Below the pieces are notes generated by a model. That model ran no database searches, was not told where the DNA came from, and worked only from the letters and a program-made list of their open reading frames with translations. Position numbers and translations under genes: made by a program. This document shows, in pieces, positions 42,825 through 52,454 of a stretch of DNA of 64,000 nucleotides. Numbering within the stretch: position 1 is the first letter of the stretch; each line of letters starts with the position of its first letter. The DNA is from Nonomuraea ceibae (GTDB lineage: Bacteria; Actinomycetota; Actinomycetes; Streptosporangiales; Streptosporangiaceae), in assembly GCF_019396325.1 (NCBI RefSeq), contig NZ_JAHKRO010000005.1, positions 142,602-206,601 on the forward strand. Reading direction: 5' to 3'.

Positions 42825-43877
42825 ATGGCTTCCCTCGACCGTCGTGCGTTCCTGCGGACGTCTGGTCTGGCCGGGCTGGCGCTCGGGCTGGCCGCCTGCG
42901 GTGGCGGCGGCACGTCCACCGGCGGCGGTGGCGAAGGCGGCGGGTTCGGCGCCGTGAAGCTGCAGCTGTCGTGGAAGAAGAACGTCGAGTTCGCCGGCGA
43001 GTACTTCGCCGACAGCAAGGGCTACTACAAGGCCGCCGGGTTCTCCCAGGTCGAGCTGCTGTCCGGCGGCGGCTCCGGCACCTCGGTCGAGTCGGGCCTG
43101 GCCACCGGCCGCTGCTGGATCGGCCTGTCGGCGCCCACGATCACCGCGCCCGCCGTCCTCCAGGGCGCCCAGCTCAAGATCGTCGGCGCGACGTTCCAGA
43201 AGAACCCGTTCGCCATCATCTCCCTCGGCAAGAACCCGATCGAGGACCCCAAGGCCCTGGTCGGCAAGCGCATCGGCGTCCAGGACTCCAACGAGCTGGT
43301 GTGGAACGCGCTGCTCAAGGCCAACGAGATCGACCCGGCGAGCGTGACGCGGGTGCCGTTCCAGTCGGACCCGTCCATGCTCACCTCCGGCCAGCTCGAC
43401 GGCTACGTCGGCTTCGTCACCAGCGGCCCGGTCCGGCTGAAGATGCAGGGCGTGGACGCCACCTACCTGCTGTTCGCCGACCACGGCCTGCCGCTGGCCG
43501 CCGAGACGTTCACGGTCCGCCAGGAGACGATCGACAACGAGCGCGACAAGCTCAAGGCGTTCCTGACCGCCGAGATCAAGGGCTGGAAGGACGCCGTCGC
43601 CGATCCGGCCAAGTCCGCCGAGATGGCCGCCAACACCTACGGCAAGGACCTCAACCTCGACGTCAAGGAGCAGACCGAGGAGGCCAAGATGCAGAACGAG
43701 CTCGTCGTCACCCCGGACGCCAAGGCCAACGGGCTGTTCACGATGACGCCCGAGCTGATCGCGCAGAACGTCGAGTCGCTGGGCAAGGCCGGTCTCGCCG
43801 TCAAGGCCGAGCAGCTGTTCGACCTGTCGGTCCTGGACGAGGTCTACCAGGCCGACCCGAGCCTGAAGCTCGCATGA
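42825..43877 (+). CDS. ABC transporter substrate-binding lipoprotein (NMT1/ThiY-like)
   Basis: A 350-aa receptor. A twin-arginine signal ([10 protein letters not shown], residues 5-14) is followed by the lipobox LAAC (Cys25), so it is a Tat-exported lipoprotein. The mature part begins with [24 protein letters not shown], the signature of the NMT1/THI5 family that binds pyrimidine thiamine precursors and related ligands. It is the first gene of a four-gene importer with 4-nt overlaps throughout. The ribosome site AAGGAGAA is strong. The ligand is not certain: nearby adenine deaminase and pucR point to a nucleobase or pyrimidine. Confidence 0.88.
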   Translation: MASLDRRAFLRTSGLAGLALGLAACGGGGTSTGGGGEGGGFGAVKLQLSWKKNVEFAGEYFADSKGYYKAAGFSQVELLSGGGSGTSVESGLATGRCWIGLSAPTITAPAVLQGAQLKIVGATFQKNPFAIISLGKNPIEDPKALVGKRIGVQDSNELVWNALLKANEIDPASVTRVPFQSDPSMLTSGQLDGYVGFVTSGPVRLKMQGVDATYLLFADHGLPLAAETFTVRQETIDNERDKLKAFLTAEIKGWKDAVADPAKSAEMAANTYGKDLNLDVKEQTEEAKMQNELVVTPDAKANGLFTMTPELIAQNVESLGKAGLAVKAEQLFDLSVLDEVYQADPSLKLA

Positions 43878-44626
43878 GCGGCATCTCGATCACCGGGCTG
43901 AGCAAGACCTTCGGCAAGGGCGTCACGGCCGTCGAGGGCGTCGACCTGGAGACCCCCAAGGGCTCGTTCCTGTCGCTGCTCGGCCCGTCGGGCTGTGGCA
44001 AGTCGACCGTGCTGCGCATCCTGGCCGGGCTGGAGGAGCCGACGTCCGGCGAGATCCGCGTCAACGGCGAGTCGCCCGAGGAGCTGCGCAGGAGCCACCA
44101 CCTCGGCATCGCCTTCCAGGACTCGGCGCTGCTGCCCTGGCGCAGCGTGCACGCCAACATCCGGCTGCCGCTGGAGGTCGCCGGGCTGAAGCCGGAGCCC
44201 GGCGTGATCGAGGACCTGATCAAGCTCGTCGGCCTGGAGGGCTTCGAGAAGGCCCGGCCCGCCGAGCTGTCGGGCGGCATGCGCCAGCGCGTGTCCATCG
44301 CCCGCGCGCTCGTCGTCAAGCCCAGCGTGCTGCTGCTCGACGAGCCGTTCGGCGCGCTGGACGACATGACCAGGCAGCGGCTCAACCTGGAGCTGCTGCG
44401 CATCTGGACCGAGAAGCCCGCCACCACGCTCATGGTCACCCACGGCATCGGCGAGGCGGTGTTCCTGTCGGACGTGGTCGCCGTGATGAGCCCGCGCCCC
44501 GGCCGCGTCGTGGAGCTGGTCCCGATCGACCTGCCGCGCCCGCGCACGCCCGACATGATGCGCACCCCGGAGTTCCACGCCTACCACGACCACCTCAGCG
44601 ACCTGCTGTTCGGGCACGGCTCATGA
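43874..44626 (+). CDS. ABC transporter ATP-binding protein (SsuB/TauB-like)
   Basis: A 250-aa ATPase of the nitrate/sulfonate/taurine/thiamine-precursor subfamily. Walker A is [18 protein letters not shown] (~37-54), the signature [15 protein letters not shown] and Walker [17 protein letters not shown]. The D-loop is intact. ATG 43874 overlaps the receptor stop, and its own stop overlaps the first permease start (ATGA at 44623). Long upstream frames are shadows of the receptor gene. Confidence 0.94.
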   Translation: MSGISITGLSKTFGKGVTAVEGVDLETPKGSFLSLLGPSGCGKSTVLRILAGLEEPTSGEIRVNGESPEELRRSHHLGIAFQDSALLPWRSVHANIRLPLEVAGLKPEPGVIEDLIKLVGLEGFEKARPAELSGGMRQRVSIARALVVKPSVLLLDEPFGALDDMTRQRLNLELLRIWTEKPATTLMVTHGIGEAVFLSDVVAVMSPRPGRVVELVPIDLPRPRTPDMMRTPEFHAYHDHLSDLLFGHGS

Positions 44627-45387
44627 GGCGGCTGCACGGCCTGCTCGGCGTCGTCGCCCTGGTCGGGCTCTGGTGGCTGCTCGCCGCCACGGTGTTCGCC
44701 GGCGACGGCGCCGTGCCCACGCCGTGGGCGGTGCTCGCCGGGATGGCCGCCGACGGCTGGGGCTTCTACGGGCCGAACGTGTCGGCCACGCTGACGGCGG
44801 CGCTGCAGGGGTTCCTGTGGGGCAACGGGCTGGCGATCGGCGTCGCGGTGCTCGTCCTGCTCGTCCCCAGGCTGGAAGCCGTCGCCACCCAGCTCGCGGT
44901 GATCAGCTACTGCATCCCGCTGCTGGCCATCGGGCCGATCATCCTCGTCGTGTTCGGCGGCGAGGCGACGGTGGTGTTCCTGGCGGCGATCTCGGTGTTC
45001 TTCACCACGCTCATCGGCGCCCTGCTCGGGCTCCGCTCGGCCGACCGCGCCAGCCTCGACCTCATCACCGTCTACGGGGGCGGCAAGCTGGCCAAGCTGC
45101 GCCACGTGCAGATCATCTCGGCGCTGCCCAGCACGTTCGCCGGGCTGAAGATCTCCGCCCCGTCCGCGCTGCTCGGCGCCATCATCGGCGAATACCTCGG
45201 CAGCAACGACCAGGGGCTCGGCGTCTCGCTGATGATCTCCCAGCAGCAGTTCCAGGTGCCGCGCACGTGGGGGCTGGCCCTCGTCGCGGGGCTGATCGCC
45301 GGTCTCGGGTACGGGGTCGTCGCGCTCGTCGCCCGGCTGGTGACGCCCTGGTCGACGGGCAGAGCCGAAACGGGGTCCGCGCTGTGA
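44623..45387 (+). CDS. ABC transporter permease 1 (SsuC-like)
   Basis: A 254-aa membrane protein with about six helices and the inner-membrane transport-system fold of SsuC/ThiX. The EAA-like loop is near residue 160 ([27 protein letters not shown]). Its start overlaps the ATPase stop; its stop overlaps the start of a second permease. Two distinct permeases make a heterodimeric channel, unlike most SsuABC systems that use one. Confidence 0.92.
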   Translation: MRRLHGLLGVVALVGLWWLLAATVFAGDGAVPTPWAVLAGMAADGWGFYGPNVSATLTAALQGFLWGNGLAIGVAVLVLLVPRLEAVATQLAVISYCIPLLAIGPIILVVFGGEATVVFLAAISVFFTTLIGALLGLRSADRASLDLITVYGGGKLAKLRHVQIISALPSTFAGLKISAPSALLGAIIGEYLGSNDQGLGVSLMISQQQFQVPRTWGLALVAGLIAGLGYGVVALVARLVTPWSTGRAETGSAL

Positions 45388-46166
45388 TCGGCCGTACCGT
45401 GCTGCGGGTCGTCGGCCCGCTGCTGCCCTCCGTGCTCATCGTGGTGGCCGCCTGGTGGCTGTTCCTGGAGGCGTTCGGCATCAGCCCGCTCGTCGGCAAG
45501 CGGCCTCACCAGGTGTGGGAGTACCTGTTCACCGTGCCGGAGGCCGCCGCGCACCGCGACGCCGTGTTCGGCGCGCTCGGCATCACGATCAGGGACGCGG
45601 CCATCGGGTTCACCACCGGCATGGTCGCGGCCGTGGTCGTCGCCATGACGTTCGTGCTGTTCCGTACGGTCGAGCAGACGTTCATGCCGGTCGCGATGCT
45701 GCTGCGGTCGGTGCCGCTGGTGGTCATGACGCCGCTGATCACGCTCGTGTTCGGGCGCGACCTGCTCGGCGTGGCCGTCATCGGCGGGATCGTGGTGTTC
45801 TTCCCGGCGCTGGTGAACATCGCCTTCGGGCTGCGCTCGGCGTCGCCGCAGGCCACCGACCTGGTCATGGCCTATGGCGGGACGCGGACGACGGTGCTGC
45901 GCAAGGTGGCGGTGCCCACGGCGATGCCCTCGGTGTTCGCCTCGGCGCGCATCTCGGTGCCGTCGTCGATCATCGGCGCGCTCATCGCCGAGTGGCTGGC
46001 CACCGGGCAGGGGATCGGGGCCGAGATCCTGCGCGCGATCGGCGGCTTCCGCTACGACGAGGTGTGGGCGGACATCGTGGTCGTCACCAGCGTGTCGATC
46101 GTGGCGTACGCGGCGGTGGGCGTCGTCGAGTCGCTCGTCCTGGCGCGTTTCTCCGACACCCGCTGA
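45384..46166 (+). CDS. ABC transporter permease 2 (SsuC-like)
   Basis: A 260-aa membrane protein similar in length and topology to the first permease. Its EAA-like loop (AYGGTRTTVLRKVAVPTAMPSVFAS) is near residue 170. The GTG start overlaps the previous stop (GTGA). It is the last gene of the importer. A perfect 14-bp inverted repeat (46208-46254) follows as probable terminator. The pair with permease 1 probably arose by duplication. Confidence 0.92.
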   Translation: MIGRTVLRVVGPLLPSVLIVVAAWWLFLEAFGISPLVGKRPHQVWEYLFTVPEAAAHRDAVFGALGITIRDAAIGFTTGMVAAVVVAMTFVLFRTVEQTFMPVAMLLRSVPLVVMTPLITLVFGRDLLGVAVIGGIVVFFPALVNIAFGLRSASPQATDLVMAYGGTRTTVLRKVAVPTAMPSVFASARISVPSSIIGALIAEWLATGQGIGAEILRAIGGFRYDEVWADIVVVTSVSIVAYAAVGVVESLVLARFSDTR

Positions 46167-46207
46167 CGTGCCGGCGTGTCTCTCCGGCGCCCGCTGGGCC
46201 GGGTGGT

Positions 46208-46254
46208 GCGGGCCCGGCCGCGGTCCGATGCGGGGGAGTGGCGGCCGGGCCCGC
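46208..46254 (+). terminator. Long inverted repeat after the ABC importer
   Basis: GCGGGCCCGGCCGC (46208-46221) and GCGGCCGGGCCCGC (46241-46254) are perfect 14-bp inverted repeats with a 19-nt loop. They lie 42 bp after the last permease. The rest of 46167-46405 holds no gene that I can support. Confidence 0.65.
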
Positions 46255-46405
46255 CGGAGGGGAGCGCGGCGGGCGTGCGGTGGGAGACCGGCGGGTGGGG
46301 CCGGTCGTGCCCGGCGCTCCCGGGCTTGACCCTGAATTCTGGCCGCCACCCGTCGGCTATGTCCTGAAAATCGGCGCTATACCTGGAGCTCCACCCGCTC
46401 CGGGG

Positions 46406-47950
46406 CTAGCACATCACCGGCTTCAGCCAGGAGCACTCCAGGTCCCCGGCCGTCTCGGCGGCGGTGCGGAGCTGGGCGGGCGTCCCGTCCACCGCCGCGC
46501 CGCGCTTGAACTGCGCCAGCCGGATCGCGATCTTGTCCTCGATGTCCTTCGGCGAGCCCGACAGGTACTGGTTGAGCATGATGGCGAACACCAGCGGCTC
46601 ACCGTCGGCGCTGGTGACGTACCCGGACAGGGCGGTCACGCCGGTGAGCGAGCCGGTCTTGGCCCGCACGTTGTCGGCCGCGGGCGTGCCGCGCATCCGG
46701 CTGCGCAGCGTGCCGCCGACGAAGCGGTCCGGGTTGCCGGCGACCGGCAGCGACGCGTACCAGCTCTCGAACCACGGCTTGCCCCGCACCGCCGTCAGCA
46801 GCTGCACGATCGAGGCGGGCGTGAACCCGTCGCGCCGCGACAGCCCGGAGCCGTCCCGCATGTTCAGCACCTGCACGCCGTTGGCCTTGGCGAAGTCCGT
46901 GGCGACCTTGAGTCCCGCCGCCCAGGTGCCCTGGCCGGCGACCTTGCGGCCCATGGCCTTGACGAGGATCTCGGCGTGGATGTTGTTGCTCAGCTTCATG
47001 AACGGCACCAGCAGCTCGCTCAGCGGCATCGACTCGTGCCTGGCCAGCTCCCCGGCGCCCGACGGCGCGGCGCCGGACACGGTCTTGCCGAGCACCCGCA
47101 CGCCGTGCTTGGCCAGCGCGTCGCGGAACAGGGAGGCGGTGTAGGCCGTGGGGTCGTCGACGGACACCCACTCCTGGTAGGACCCGGCCACCGTGCCGGT
47201 GATCTCCACGGTACGGGTGCCGTGCAGGCGCTGGATCAGCACGTCGGTCTCGGCGCCGACCGTGGCCTTGTTCACGATCTTCAGGTAGCCGGTCTCCGGG
47301 GTGGTCGTCACCTTGACCTGGCCGCCGTCCACCGCCACGCCCACGATCACCGAGCCGGCGTCGTAGTCGCGGTCCGGCGACGTGGTCAGGGCGGAGATCG
47401 GCGCCGCGTAGTAGGCCGTCTCGTCGTCCCACGCCCAGTCCGTGCCGAGCCGTACGTCGTCGAACCAGGTGTCGTCGGCCACCAGCTTGCCGGTGACGAC
47501 CTTGACGCCCGCGTCGGCCACCTTCTTGGCCAGCGCGTCGTAGTCCTCGGCCAGCATCGTCGGGTCGCCGGTGCCGCGCAGCACCAGGTCGCCGCGGAGC
47601 ACCGAGCCGTGCTTGCGGCCGCCGTTGAGCACGGTGGTGGGGAAGCGGTAGTCGAGGCCGAGCGTCTCGGCCGCCGCGGCCGAGGTGAACAGCTTGGTGT
47701 TGGACGCCGGGAGCAGCAGCTTGCCGGCGTCGGTCGCGTACAGCTCCTCGCCGGTGGTGGCGCTCTTGACGAGCACGCCCGCCTGGGCGATGGTCAGCCG
47801 CGAGTCGCCGAGGATCTGGTTGATGTCCTGGGCCAGGTCGGCCAGGCCGGGTGACGGTTCGAGGGCGATCGCGGGGGAGGAGGGGCCTGACGCCCACGCG
47901 AGGGCCGCGACGAGCGCGCCCGCGACGAGGGATGCAGAGGTGCGCCGCAT
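46406..47950 (-). CDS. dacB: D-alanyl-D-alanine carboxypeptidase/endopeptidase (PBP4, DacB type)
   Basis: A 514-aa class C low-molecular-weight penicillin-binding protein that trims or hydrolyses peptidoglycan cross-links. A signal peptide is at ~8-30. The active Ser motif is S83-N-T-K86 in LPASNTK, then SNN in FMKLSNNIHAE and KTG in VRAKTGSLTG. The large insert between the first two motifs (~95-330) is typical of PBP4. ATG 47950 (MRRTSASLVAG) is preferred over longer starts that add a non-secretory tail. It is monocistronic. Confidence 0.93.
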   Translation of the reverse strand: MRRTSASLVAGALVAALAWASGPSSPAIALEPSPGLADLAQDINQILGDSRLTIAQAGVLVKSATTGEELYATDAGKLLLPASNTKLFTSAAAAETLGLDYRFPTTVLNGGRKHGSVLRGDLVLRGTGDPTMLAEDYDALAKKVADAGVKVVTGKLVADDTWFDDVRLGTDWAWDDETAYYAAPISALTTSPDRDYDAGSVIVGVAVDGGQVKVTTTPETGYLKIVNKATVGAETDVLIQRLHGTRTVEITGTVAGSYQEWVSVDDPTAYTASLFRDALAKHGVRVLGKTVSGAAPSGAGELARHESMPLSELLVPFMKLSNNIHAEILVKAMGRKVAGQGTWAAGLKVATDFAKANGVQVLNMRDGSGLSRRDGFTPASIVQLLTAVRGKPWFESWYASLPVAGNPDRFVGGTLRSRMRGTPAADNVRAKTGSLTGVTALSGYVTSADGEPLVFAIMLNQYLSGSPKDIEDKIAIRLAQFKRGAAVDGTPAQLRTAAETAGDLECSWLKPVMC

Positions 47951-48057
47951 GGGGGTCTCCAAAGGGGCTGCGACTTGGGGGTCTCGCCTTCGGATCATCG
48001 AGGAGCGCCTGCGGGCTGTAATCCGCAAATATCCGTATCTTTACCGGCGGCCGGCCG

Positions 48058-48615
48058 TTACGGGAGGGCGGAGCTCACCAGGAAGCCGCAGTCGCCGAAC
48101 GAGATCTCGTCCCCGGAACGCACCTTGGCCGGGCCCACCAGCCGCCAGCCGTTGAGCCGGGTGCCGTTGAGCGACCCGAGGTCGACCAGCATCCATCCGC
48201 CGTCGTCGTCGCGCCGCAGCTCGGCGTGGACGCGCGAAACCGTCAGGTCCGACAGCACCAGGTCGCACGCCGATCCGCGCCCGACCACGTAGCGGACCCG
48301 GTCGTCGTCGGGCAGCGCCAGGCGGGGCAGCCGGGGCCGCCGCCAGGCGGACTGCAGGCTGGTGGTGAAGTCGGAGGTCGCGCCGACCACCCTGGTCACC
48401 AGGTTGGTCACCCGCCCCCGGAACGTCGGCCGCCTGGGCAGATCGGCGACGAGCGCGTCGAGCTCCTCCTGGTTGCGCGCCCGCAGCGCCTGGTCGACGC
48501 GGCCTACGAAGGTGTCGTGGGAGATCCGCCCTTCGACCGCGCGGTCACGCAGCTCGCCGATCGCGCGGTCACGCTCACCGTCGGATGCGCGGAACGGCGG
48601 GTGCGTCGAGCTCAT
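48058..48615 (-). CDS. DUF1707-FHA domain protein
   Basis: A 185-aa cytoplasmic protein. Residues ~8-60 form a DUF1707 domain (RASDGERDRAIGELRD...ISHDTFVGRV). A linker follows, then an FHA domain (~108-180) with R113, S127/R128/H130 and N150-G-T152 as phosphothreonine-binding residues. FHA proteins dock on Ser/Thr kinase substrates. No kinase is adjacent; the nearest is the partial kinase at the window start. The combination is common in actinomycetes, but its partner is unknown. Confidence 0.88.
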   Translation of the reverse strand: MSSTHPPFRASDGERDRAIGELRDRAVEGRISHDTFVGRVDQALRARNQEELDALVADLPRRPTFRGRVTNLVTRVVGATSDFTTSLQSAWRRPRLPRLALPDDDRVRYVVGRGSACDLVLSDLTVSRVHAELRRDDDGGWMLVDLGSLNGTRLNGWRLVGPAKVRSGDEISFGDCGFLVSSALP

Positions 48616-48677
48616 GCCCTGAGTATCGGCCTGAACCGCGTTCGCTGTCCAGAATACGCGGATCTGTTGCGGCGAGC

Positions 48678-48701
48678 ATACTCAGTATGCATACTGAGTA
48701 T
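48678..48701. promoter_or_regulatory. PadR operator, nested palindromes
   Basis: ATACTCAGTATG (48678-48689) is followed by its exact reverse complement, a 24-bp perfect palindrome. Each half is itself a pseudo-palindrome ATACT-N-AGTAT (48678-48688 and 48691-48701). It overlaps the likely -10 region and ends 3 bp before the PadR ATG, so autorepression is very likely. Confidence 0.85.
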
Positions 48702-48703
48702 TT

Positions 48704-49216
48704 ATGTCGATCAGGCACGGGCTGCTCGCGTTGCTGAGCAGCGGGCCGCGTTACGGCTACCAGCTCAGGGTGGAGTTCGAGGCGTCGACGGGGGCGACCT
48801 GGCCGCTGAACATCGGCCAGGTCTACACGACGCTCTCCCGCATGGAACGTGACGGCCTCGTCACGCCCGGCGGCACCGACGAGCAGGGGCGCGCGGTCTA
48901 CGAGATAACCGAATCCGGCCGGCGGGAGCTGGCGGAGTGGTTCGCCACCCCCGTCGGCCAGACCGACCGGCCCCGCGACGAGCTGGTCATCAAGATCGCG
49001 ATGGCCGTGGCCGCCGCCGACGTGGACGTGGCCGCGGTGATCCTGGCCCAGCGCATGGCCACCATGCGCATGCTCCAGGAGCTGACCAGGGCCAAGCACC
49101 GAGGGACGGGCGGACCGGCGCAACGGCTCGTGATCGACTCGATGATCTTCAAGGCCGAGGCGGAACAGCGCTGGCTGGACCACTGCGAGGCCGTACTCAA
49201 GGAGAAGAACGCATGA
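48704..49216 (+). CDS. PadR family transcriptional regulator
   Basis: A 170-aa repressor. The N-terminal winged helix reads SIRHGLLALLSSGPRYGYQLRVEFEASTG, with the wing at GGTDEQGRAVYEITESGRREL. A C-terminal dimerisation helix region follows. It is the first gene of an operon with a MacB-like ABC exporter, the usual target of such repressors (LmrR/VanR type). The stop overlaps the ATPase start. The start is set by the operator and a -10-like CATACT upstream; a leaderless message is likely. Confidence 0.94.
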   Translation: MSIRHGLLALLSSGPRYGYQLRVEFEASTGATWPLNIGQVYTTLSRMERDGLVTPGGTDEQGRAVYEITESGRRELAEWFATPVGQTDRPRDELVIKIAMAVAAADVDVAAVILAQRMATMRMLQELTRAKHRGTGGPAQRLVIDSMIFKAEAEQRWLDHCEAVLKEKNA

Positions 49217-49893
49217 CTGTGGTGAGCCTGCGTGAGGTGACCCGGACCCACGGGGACGTGCACGCGCTCAAGGGCGTGAGCCTCGACGTCGCGCGCGGCG
49301 AGCTGGTCGCGGTGATGGGCCCGTCGGGCTCCGGCAAGTCCACCCTGCTCAACGTGGCGGGCGGCCTCGACCGGCCCACCTCCGGCAGCGTCGTGATCGA
49401 GGGCGCCGACCTGGCCGCCGTCAAGGATCTGGCCGCCTTACGCCGCAGGAGCGTCGGGTACGTGTTCCAGGACCTCAACCTGATCCCGTCCCTGACGGCC
49501 GCCGAGAACGTGATGCTGCCCCGCGAGCTCGACGGCGTGGCCGCGGGCCTGGCCCGTGAGGAGGCGGAGGCCGCGCTGGAGGAGGTGGGCGCCGGCCAGG
49601 TCGCCGACCGCTTCCCCGAGGAGCTGTCGGGCGGCCAGCGCCAGCGGGTGGCCATCGCCAGGGCGCTGGCAGGGGAGCGGCGGCTGCTGCTGGCCGACGA
49701 GCCTACCGGCGCGCTCGACACCGCGACCGGCGACGGCATCCTGCGGCTGCTGCGCGAGCGCTGCGACGCGGGCGCCGCCGTGCTGCTCGTCACCCACGAG
49801 CCCCGCTACGCCGCCTGGGCCGACCGGGTCGTCTACCTGCGCGACGGCGCGATCGCGGACGCGGCGGCCGTGCGGCTGGAGAGCGCCCGATGA
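49213..49893 (+). CDS. ABC exporter ATP-binding protein (LolD/MacB-type)
   Basis: A 226-aa ATPase. Walker A is GPSGSGKSTLLNVAGG (~36-51), the signature LSGGQRQRVAIARAL and Walker B LLLADEPTGALD. The GLDRPTSGSV segment after Walker A is typical of FtsE/LolD/MacB ATPases. It is coupled to padR upstream and to the permease downstream by 4-nt overlaps. It is probably an exporter for an antimicrobial or lipid-linked substrate. Confidence 0.94.
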   Translation: MTVVSLREVTRTHGDVHALKGVSLDVARGELVAVMGPSGSGKSTLLNVAGGLDRPTSGSVVIEGADLAAVKDLAALRRRSVGYVFQDLNLIPSLTAAENVMLPRELDGVAAGLAREEAEAALEEVGAGQVADRFPEELSGGQRQRVAIARALAGERRLLLADEPTGALDTATGDGILRLLRERCDAGAAVLLVTHEPRYAAWADRVVYLRDGAIADAAAVRLESAR

Positions 49894-52454
49894 GCGCCTT
49901 CCGCGCGGCTCTACGCCTCTCCCGCAGGGACGCCCTGCGCGCGAAGGGCCGCAGTGCGCTGATCATGGTGATGATCGGCCTGCCGGTGCTGGTGATCTCC
50001 ACCCTGCTGACCGGGCTCGCCACCGGCGACGTCTCCAAGCGAGAGGGCCTGACCAGGACCCTGGGCACGGCCGACGCGCAGATCGCCACGACCGAGTACC
50101 GCGGGCCGATCAGGCAGGACGTCTCCGGCGTCTTCAAGGAGGCGAAAGGAACGCCGAAGTCCACGCGGCCGTGGACGCAGGCCGAGGTCGGCGCGCTGAT
50201 CGACGCCCGGCTCATCCCCTTGAACCACGGCTCGGTGATGGTGAACCTGCCGAACGGCGAGGACGTGGCCGGCGTCACGGAGGTGGATCTGCGCGATCCC
50301 ATGACGCGCGGGATGCGCCCGCTGCTCCAGGGCCGCTTCCCGGCCGCGCCGGACGAGGTCGCGGTGACGCCCGCGATGCTCGGCGCCGACGTGCGCCTGG
50401 GCGGGCCGATGAGCGTGCTGGCCGAGCGCCGCCAGGTGCGGGTGGTCGGCGTCGTCGCGTACCCGTACCACGCGCTGCAGCGCGAGGTCGTGAGCCTGCC
50501 GGGCACGCTGCTGCGCGACAAGGGGGACGGGCACGGCACCGGCTGGCTCGCCGACGCGCCCGCTCCGGTCGGCTGGGACCAGGTGCGCCGGCTGAACGCC
50601 TCGGGGCTCCGCGTCGAGTCCCGCGCGGTCATCGAGGACCCGCCCGCGGTTCCGCGCCTGTACCCGGCGTACTCCGGGAGGGACGTCGACCTGGTGATCG
50701 CCGCCGCCGTGGCCGGCGTGCTCGTCATCGTGGAGACCGTCCTGCTCGCCGGGCCGGCCTTCGCGGTCGGGCTGCGCCGGCGGCGCCGGGAGCTGGCCGT
50801 GATCGCCGCCCACGGCGGCTCCCCGGCCCACCTGAAGCTGATCGTGCTGGCGGACGGGCTGGTGCTCGGCGGGATCGCGACGCCGGCCGGGGCGGCGCTC
50901 GGCATCGCCGCCGCGATCGCCCCGGCGCCGCTGGTGCGCGAGATGATCGGCGGCTACGGCCCGCCCGACGTGCCCTGGCTCCAGATCCTCGGCGTCGTCC
51001 TGCTCGGCACGGCCACCGGGGTGATCGCCGCCCTCGTCCCGGCCGTGCAGGCCGCCCGGCAGAGCCCGGCGCGGGTCCTCGCCGGACGGGAGGCCCGGGT
51101 CATGGCCCGCGACCGCGCTGGCCACCCGGTCCTCGGCCTCCTCCTGATCGCGGCAGGGCTGGCCGGATGCGCGCTCGGGCTCATGAGCGAACGACGGCTG
51201 ATCATGATCTGCGTGGTCCCGTTCGTGCTGGGGCTGGTCGCCGTCACGCCGTGGCTGGTGCGCGCCACCGGACGGCTCGCCGCGCGGCTGCCGCTCCCGC
51301 TCCGGCTGTCCGTGCGCGACGCCTCCCGGCACCGGGTCCGTACGGCCTCCGCCGTGGCGGCGGTCATGGCCGCCACCATGGGGGCGATCACGCTGGGCAT
51401 CGGGGCCGAGAGCCAGTACACGGTCCGCAAGGAGAACACCTGGGCCGTCGAGCCGACGGGCACGCTCGTGATCAGGGGCAACGGCCTGGACGACCGGGAG
51501 TGGGCCCGGGTGCGCGCCGCCGCCGAGAAGGCGCTCCCGGGGGTGCCGCTGGTCAGCGGGCAGCGGGCCGTCACCGAGAAGGGCGAGGAGGCCTCGCTCC
51601 ATTTGCGAGCCCCGTTCGAGGCGTGCAGGGATTTCTGCCACGGCGCGGTGTTCAACCTGCCCGTGGGGGACGCCCGGCTGCTCGCGCTCCTGCAGGGCCG
51701 GGTGGACCCGGTGGCCGCGGCGGCCCTGGCCGAGGGCAAGGCGATCGTGTTCCAGCCCGGAGCGGTGCGCGACGGCAAGGTGCGCGTCGGACTGTCCCTC
51801 GACCGCCGCGACCTTGAGATCCCGGCGGTCGAGGCCCGCCCGGCGCAGCCGAAGCAGGCCGGCGCCCTGATCCCGGCCACCGCGTTGCGGGCGGCGGGCC
51901 TGAAGATCAGCGAGCGCACGCTGTACGCGGCGCACCGGCCGGCCGATCCGGCGACGCTGGCGGCGCAGATCGGGGCGGCCCACCGCGACGCGTACGTCAG
52001 GGTGGAGAACGGCTACGACGACTACCCCGCGGGGGTGCTCTGGCTGGCCCTGGGGCTGGCCGTGGTGCTGGTGCTCGGCGGCACGTTCGCGGCCACCGGG
52101 CTCGCGGTGGCCGACATGCGGCGCGACCTCGACACCGTGTCGGCCGTCGGCGCGCCGCCCCGGGTGCGCAGGCTCATCGTGGCGGCCCAGGCCGGCTACA
52201 TCGCCGGGCTCGGCGCGCTGGTCGGCGCCGTCGCCGGGTCGGTCACGGGCATCACGCTGGCCTGGCTGTTGACGAGGTCGCGCGTCCCGCGGCCGGGCGC
52301 TCCGGGGGACTTCCAGTTCGAGCTCGGCACGCCCCTCATCGCGGTGCCCTGGGTGTTCTGCGCCGTGGTCGTGCTCGGGCTGCCACTGCTGGCCGCGGCG
52401 GTGGCCGGACTCGTCACCCGGACCCGTCCGGCGCCGGCGCGGCGGCTCGCATAG
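49890..52454 (+). CDS. FtsX-like ABC permease
   Basis: An 854-aa protein with two FtsX/MacB_PCD-type halves. A first helix is near 20-45, three clustered helices near 265-380, then a linker, a helix near 475-505, and three more near 710-845. Two large extracellular domains lie between. This fused architecture is common in actinomycetes, with a separate ATPase. It makes a complete exporter with the upstream gene. The C-terminal 41 bp overlap the convergent MFS gene. No specific substrate can be inferred. Confidence 0.9.
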   Translation: MSAFRAALRLSRRDALRAKGRSALIMVMIGLPVLVISTLLTGLATGDVSKREGLTRTLGTADAQIATTEYRGPIRQDVSGVFKEAKGTPKSTRPWTQAEVGALIDARLIPLNHGSVMVNLPNGEDVAGVTEVDLRDPMTRGMRPLLQGRFPAAPDEVAVTPAMLGADVRLGGPMSVLAERRQVRVVGVVAYPYHALQREVVSLPGTLLRDKGDGHGTGWLADAPAPVGWDQVRRLNASGLRVESRAVIEDPPAVPRLYPAYSGRDVDLVIAAAVAGVLVIVETVLLAGPAFAVGLRRRRRELAVIAAHGGSPAHLKLIVLADGLVLGGIATPAGAALGIAAAIAPAPLVREMIGGYGPPDVPWLQILGVVLLGTATGVIAALVPAVQAARQSPARVLAGREARVMARDRAGHPVLGLLLIAAGLAGCALGLMSERRLIMICVVPFVLGLVAVTPWLVRATGRLAARLPLPLRLSVRDASRHRVRTASAVAAVMAATMGAITLGIGAESQYTVRKENTWAVEPTGTLVIRGNGLDDREWARVRAAAEKALPGVPLVSGQRAVTEKGEEASLHLRAPFEACRDFCHGAVFNLPVGDARLLALLQGRVDPVAAAALAEGKAIVFQPGAVRDGKVRVGLSLDRRDLEIPAVEARPAQPKQAGALIPATALRAAGLKISERTLYAAHRPADPATLAAQIGAAHRDAYVRVENGYDDYPAGVLWLALGLAVVLVLGGTFAATGLAVADMRRDLDTVSAVGAPPRVRRLIVAAQAGYIAGLGALVGAVAGSVTGITLAWLLTRSRVPRPGAPGDFQFELGTPLIAVPWVFCAVVVLGLPLLAAAVAGLVTRTRPAPARRLA

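Noticed and set aside
42776..43873. N-terminal extension of the ABC ATPase frame
   Set aside because: Overlaps the substrate-binding protein gene in another frame; the ATGA overlap at 43874 fixes the start.
46176..46367. 63-codon frame between the ABC importer and dacB
   Set aside because: Translation is low-complexity Arg/Gly/Pro-rich, it overlaps a terminator hairpin, and no ribosome site is present.
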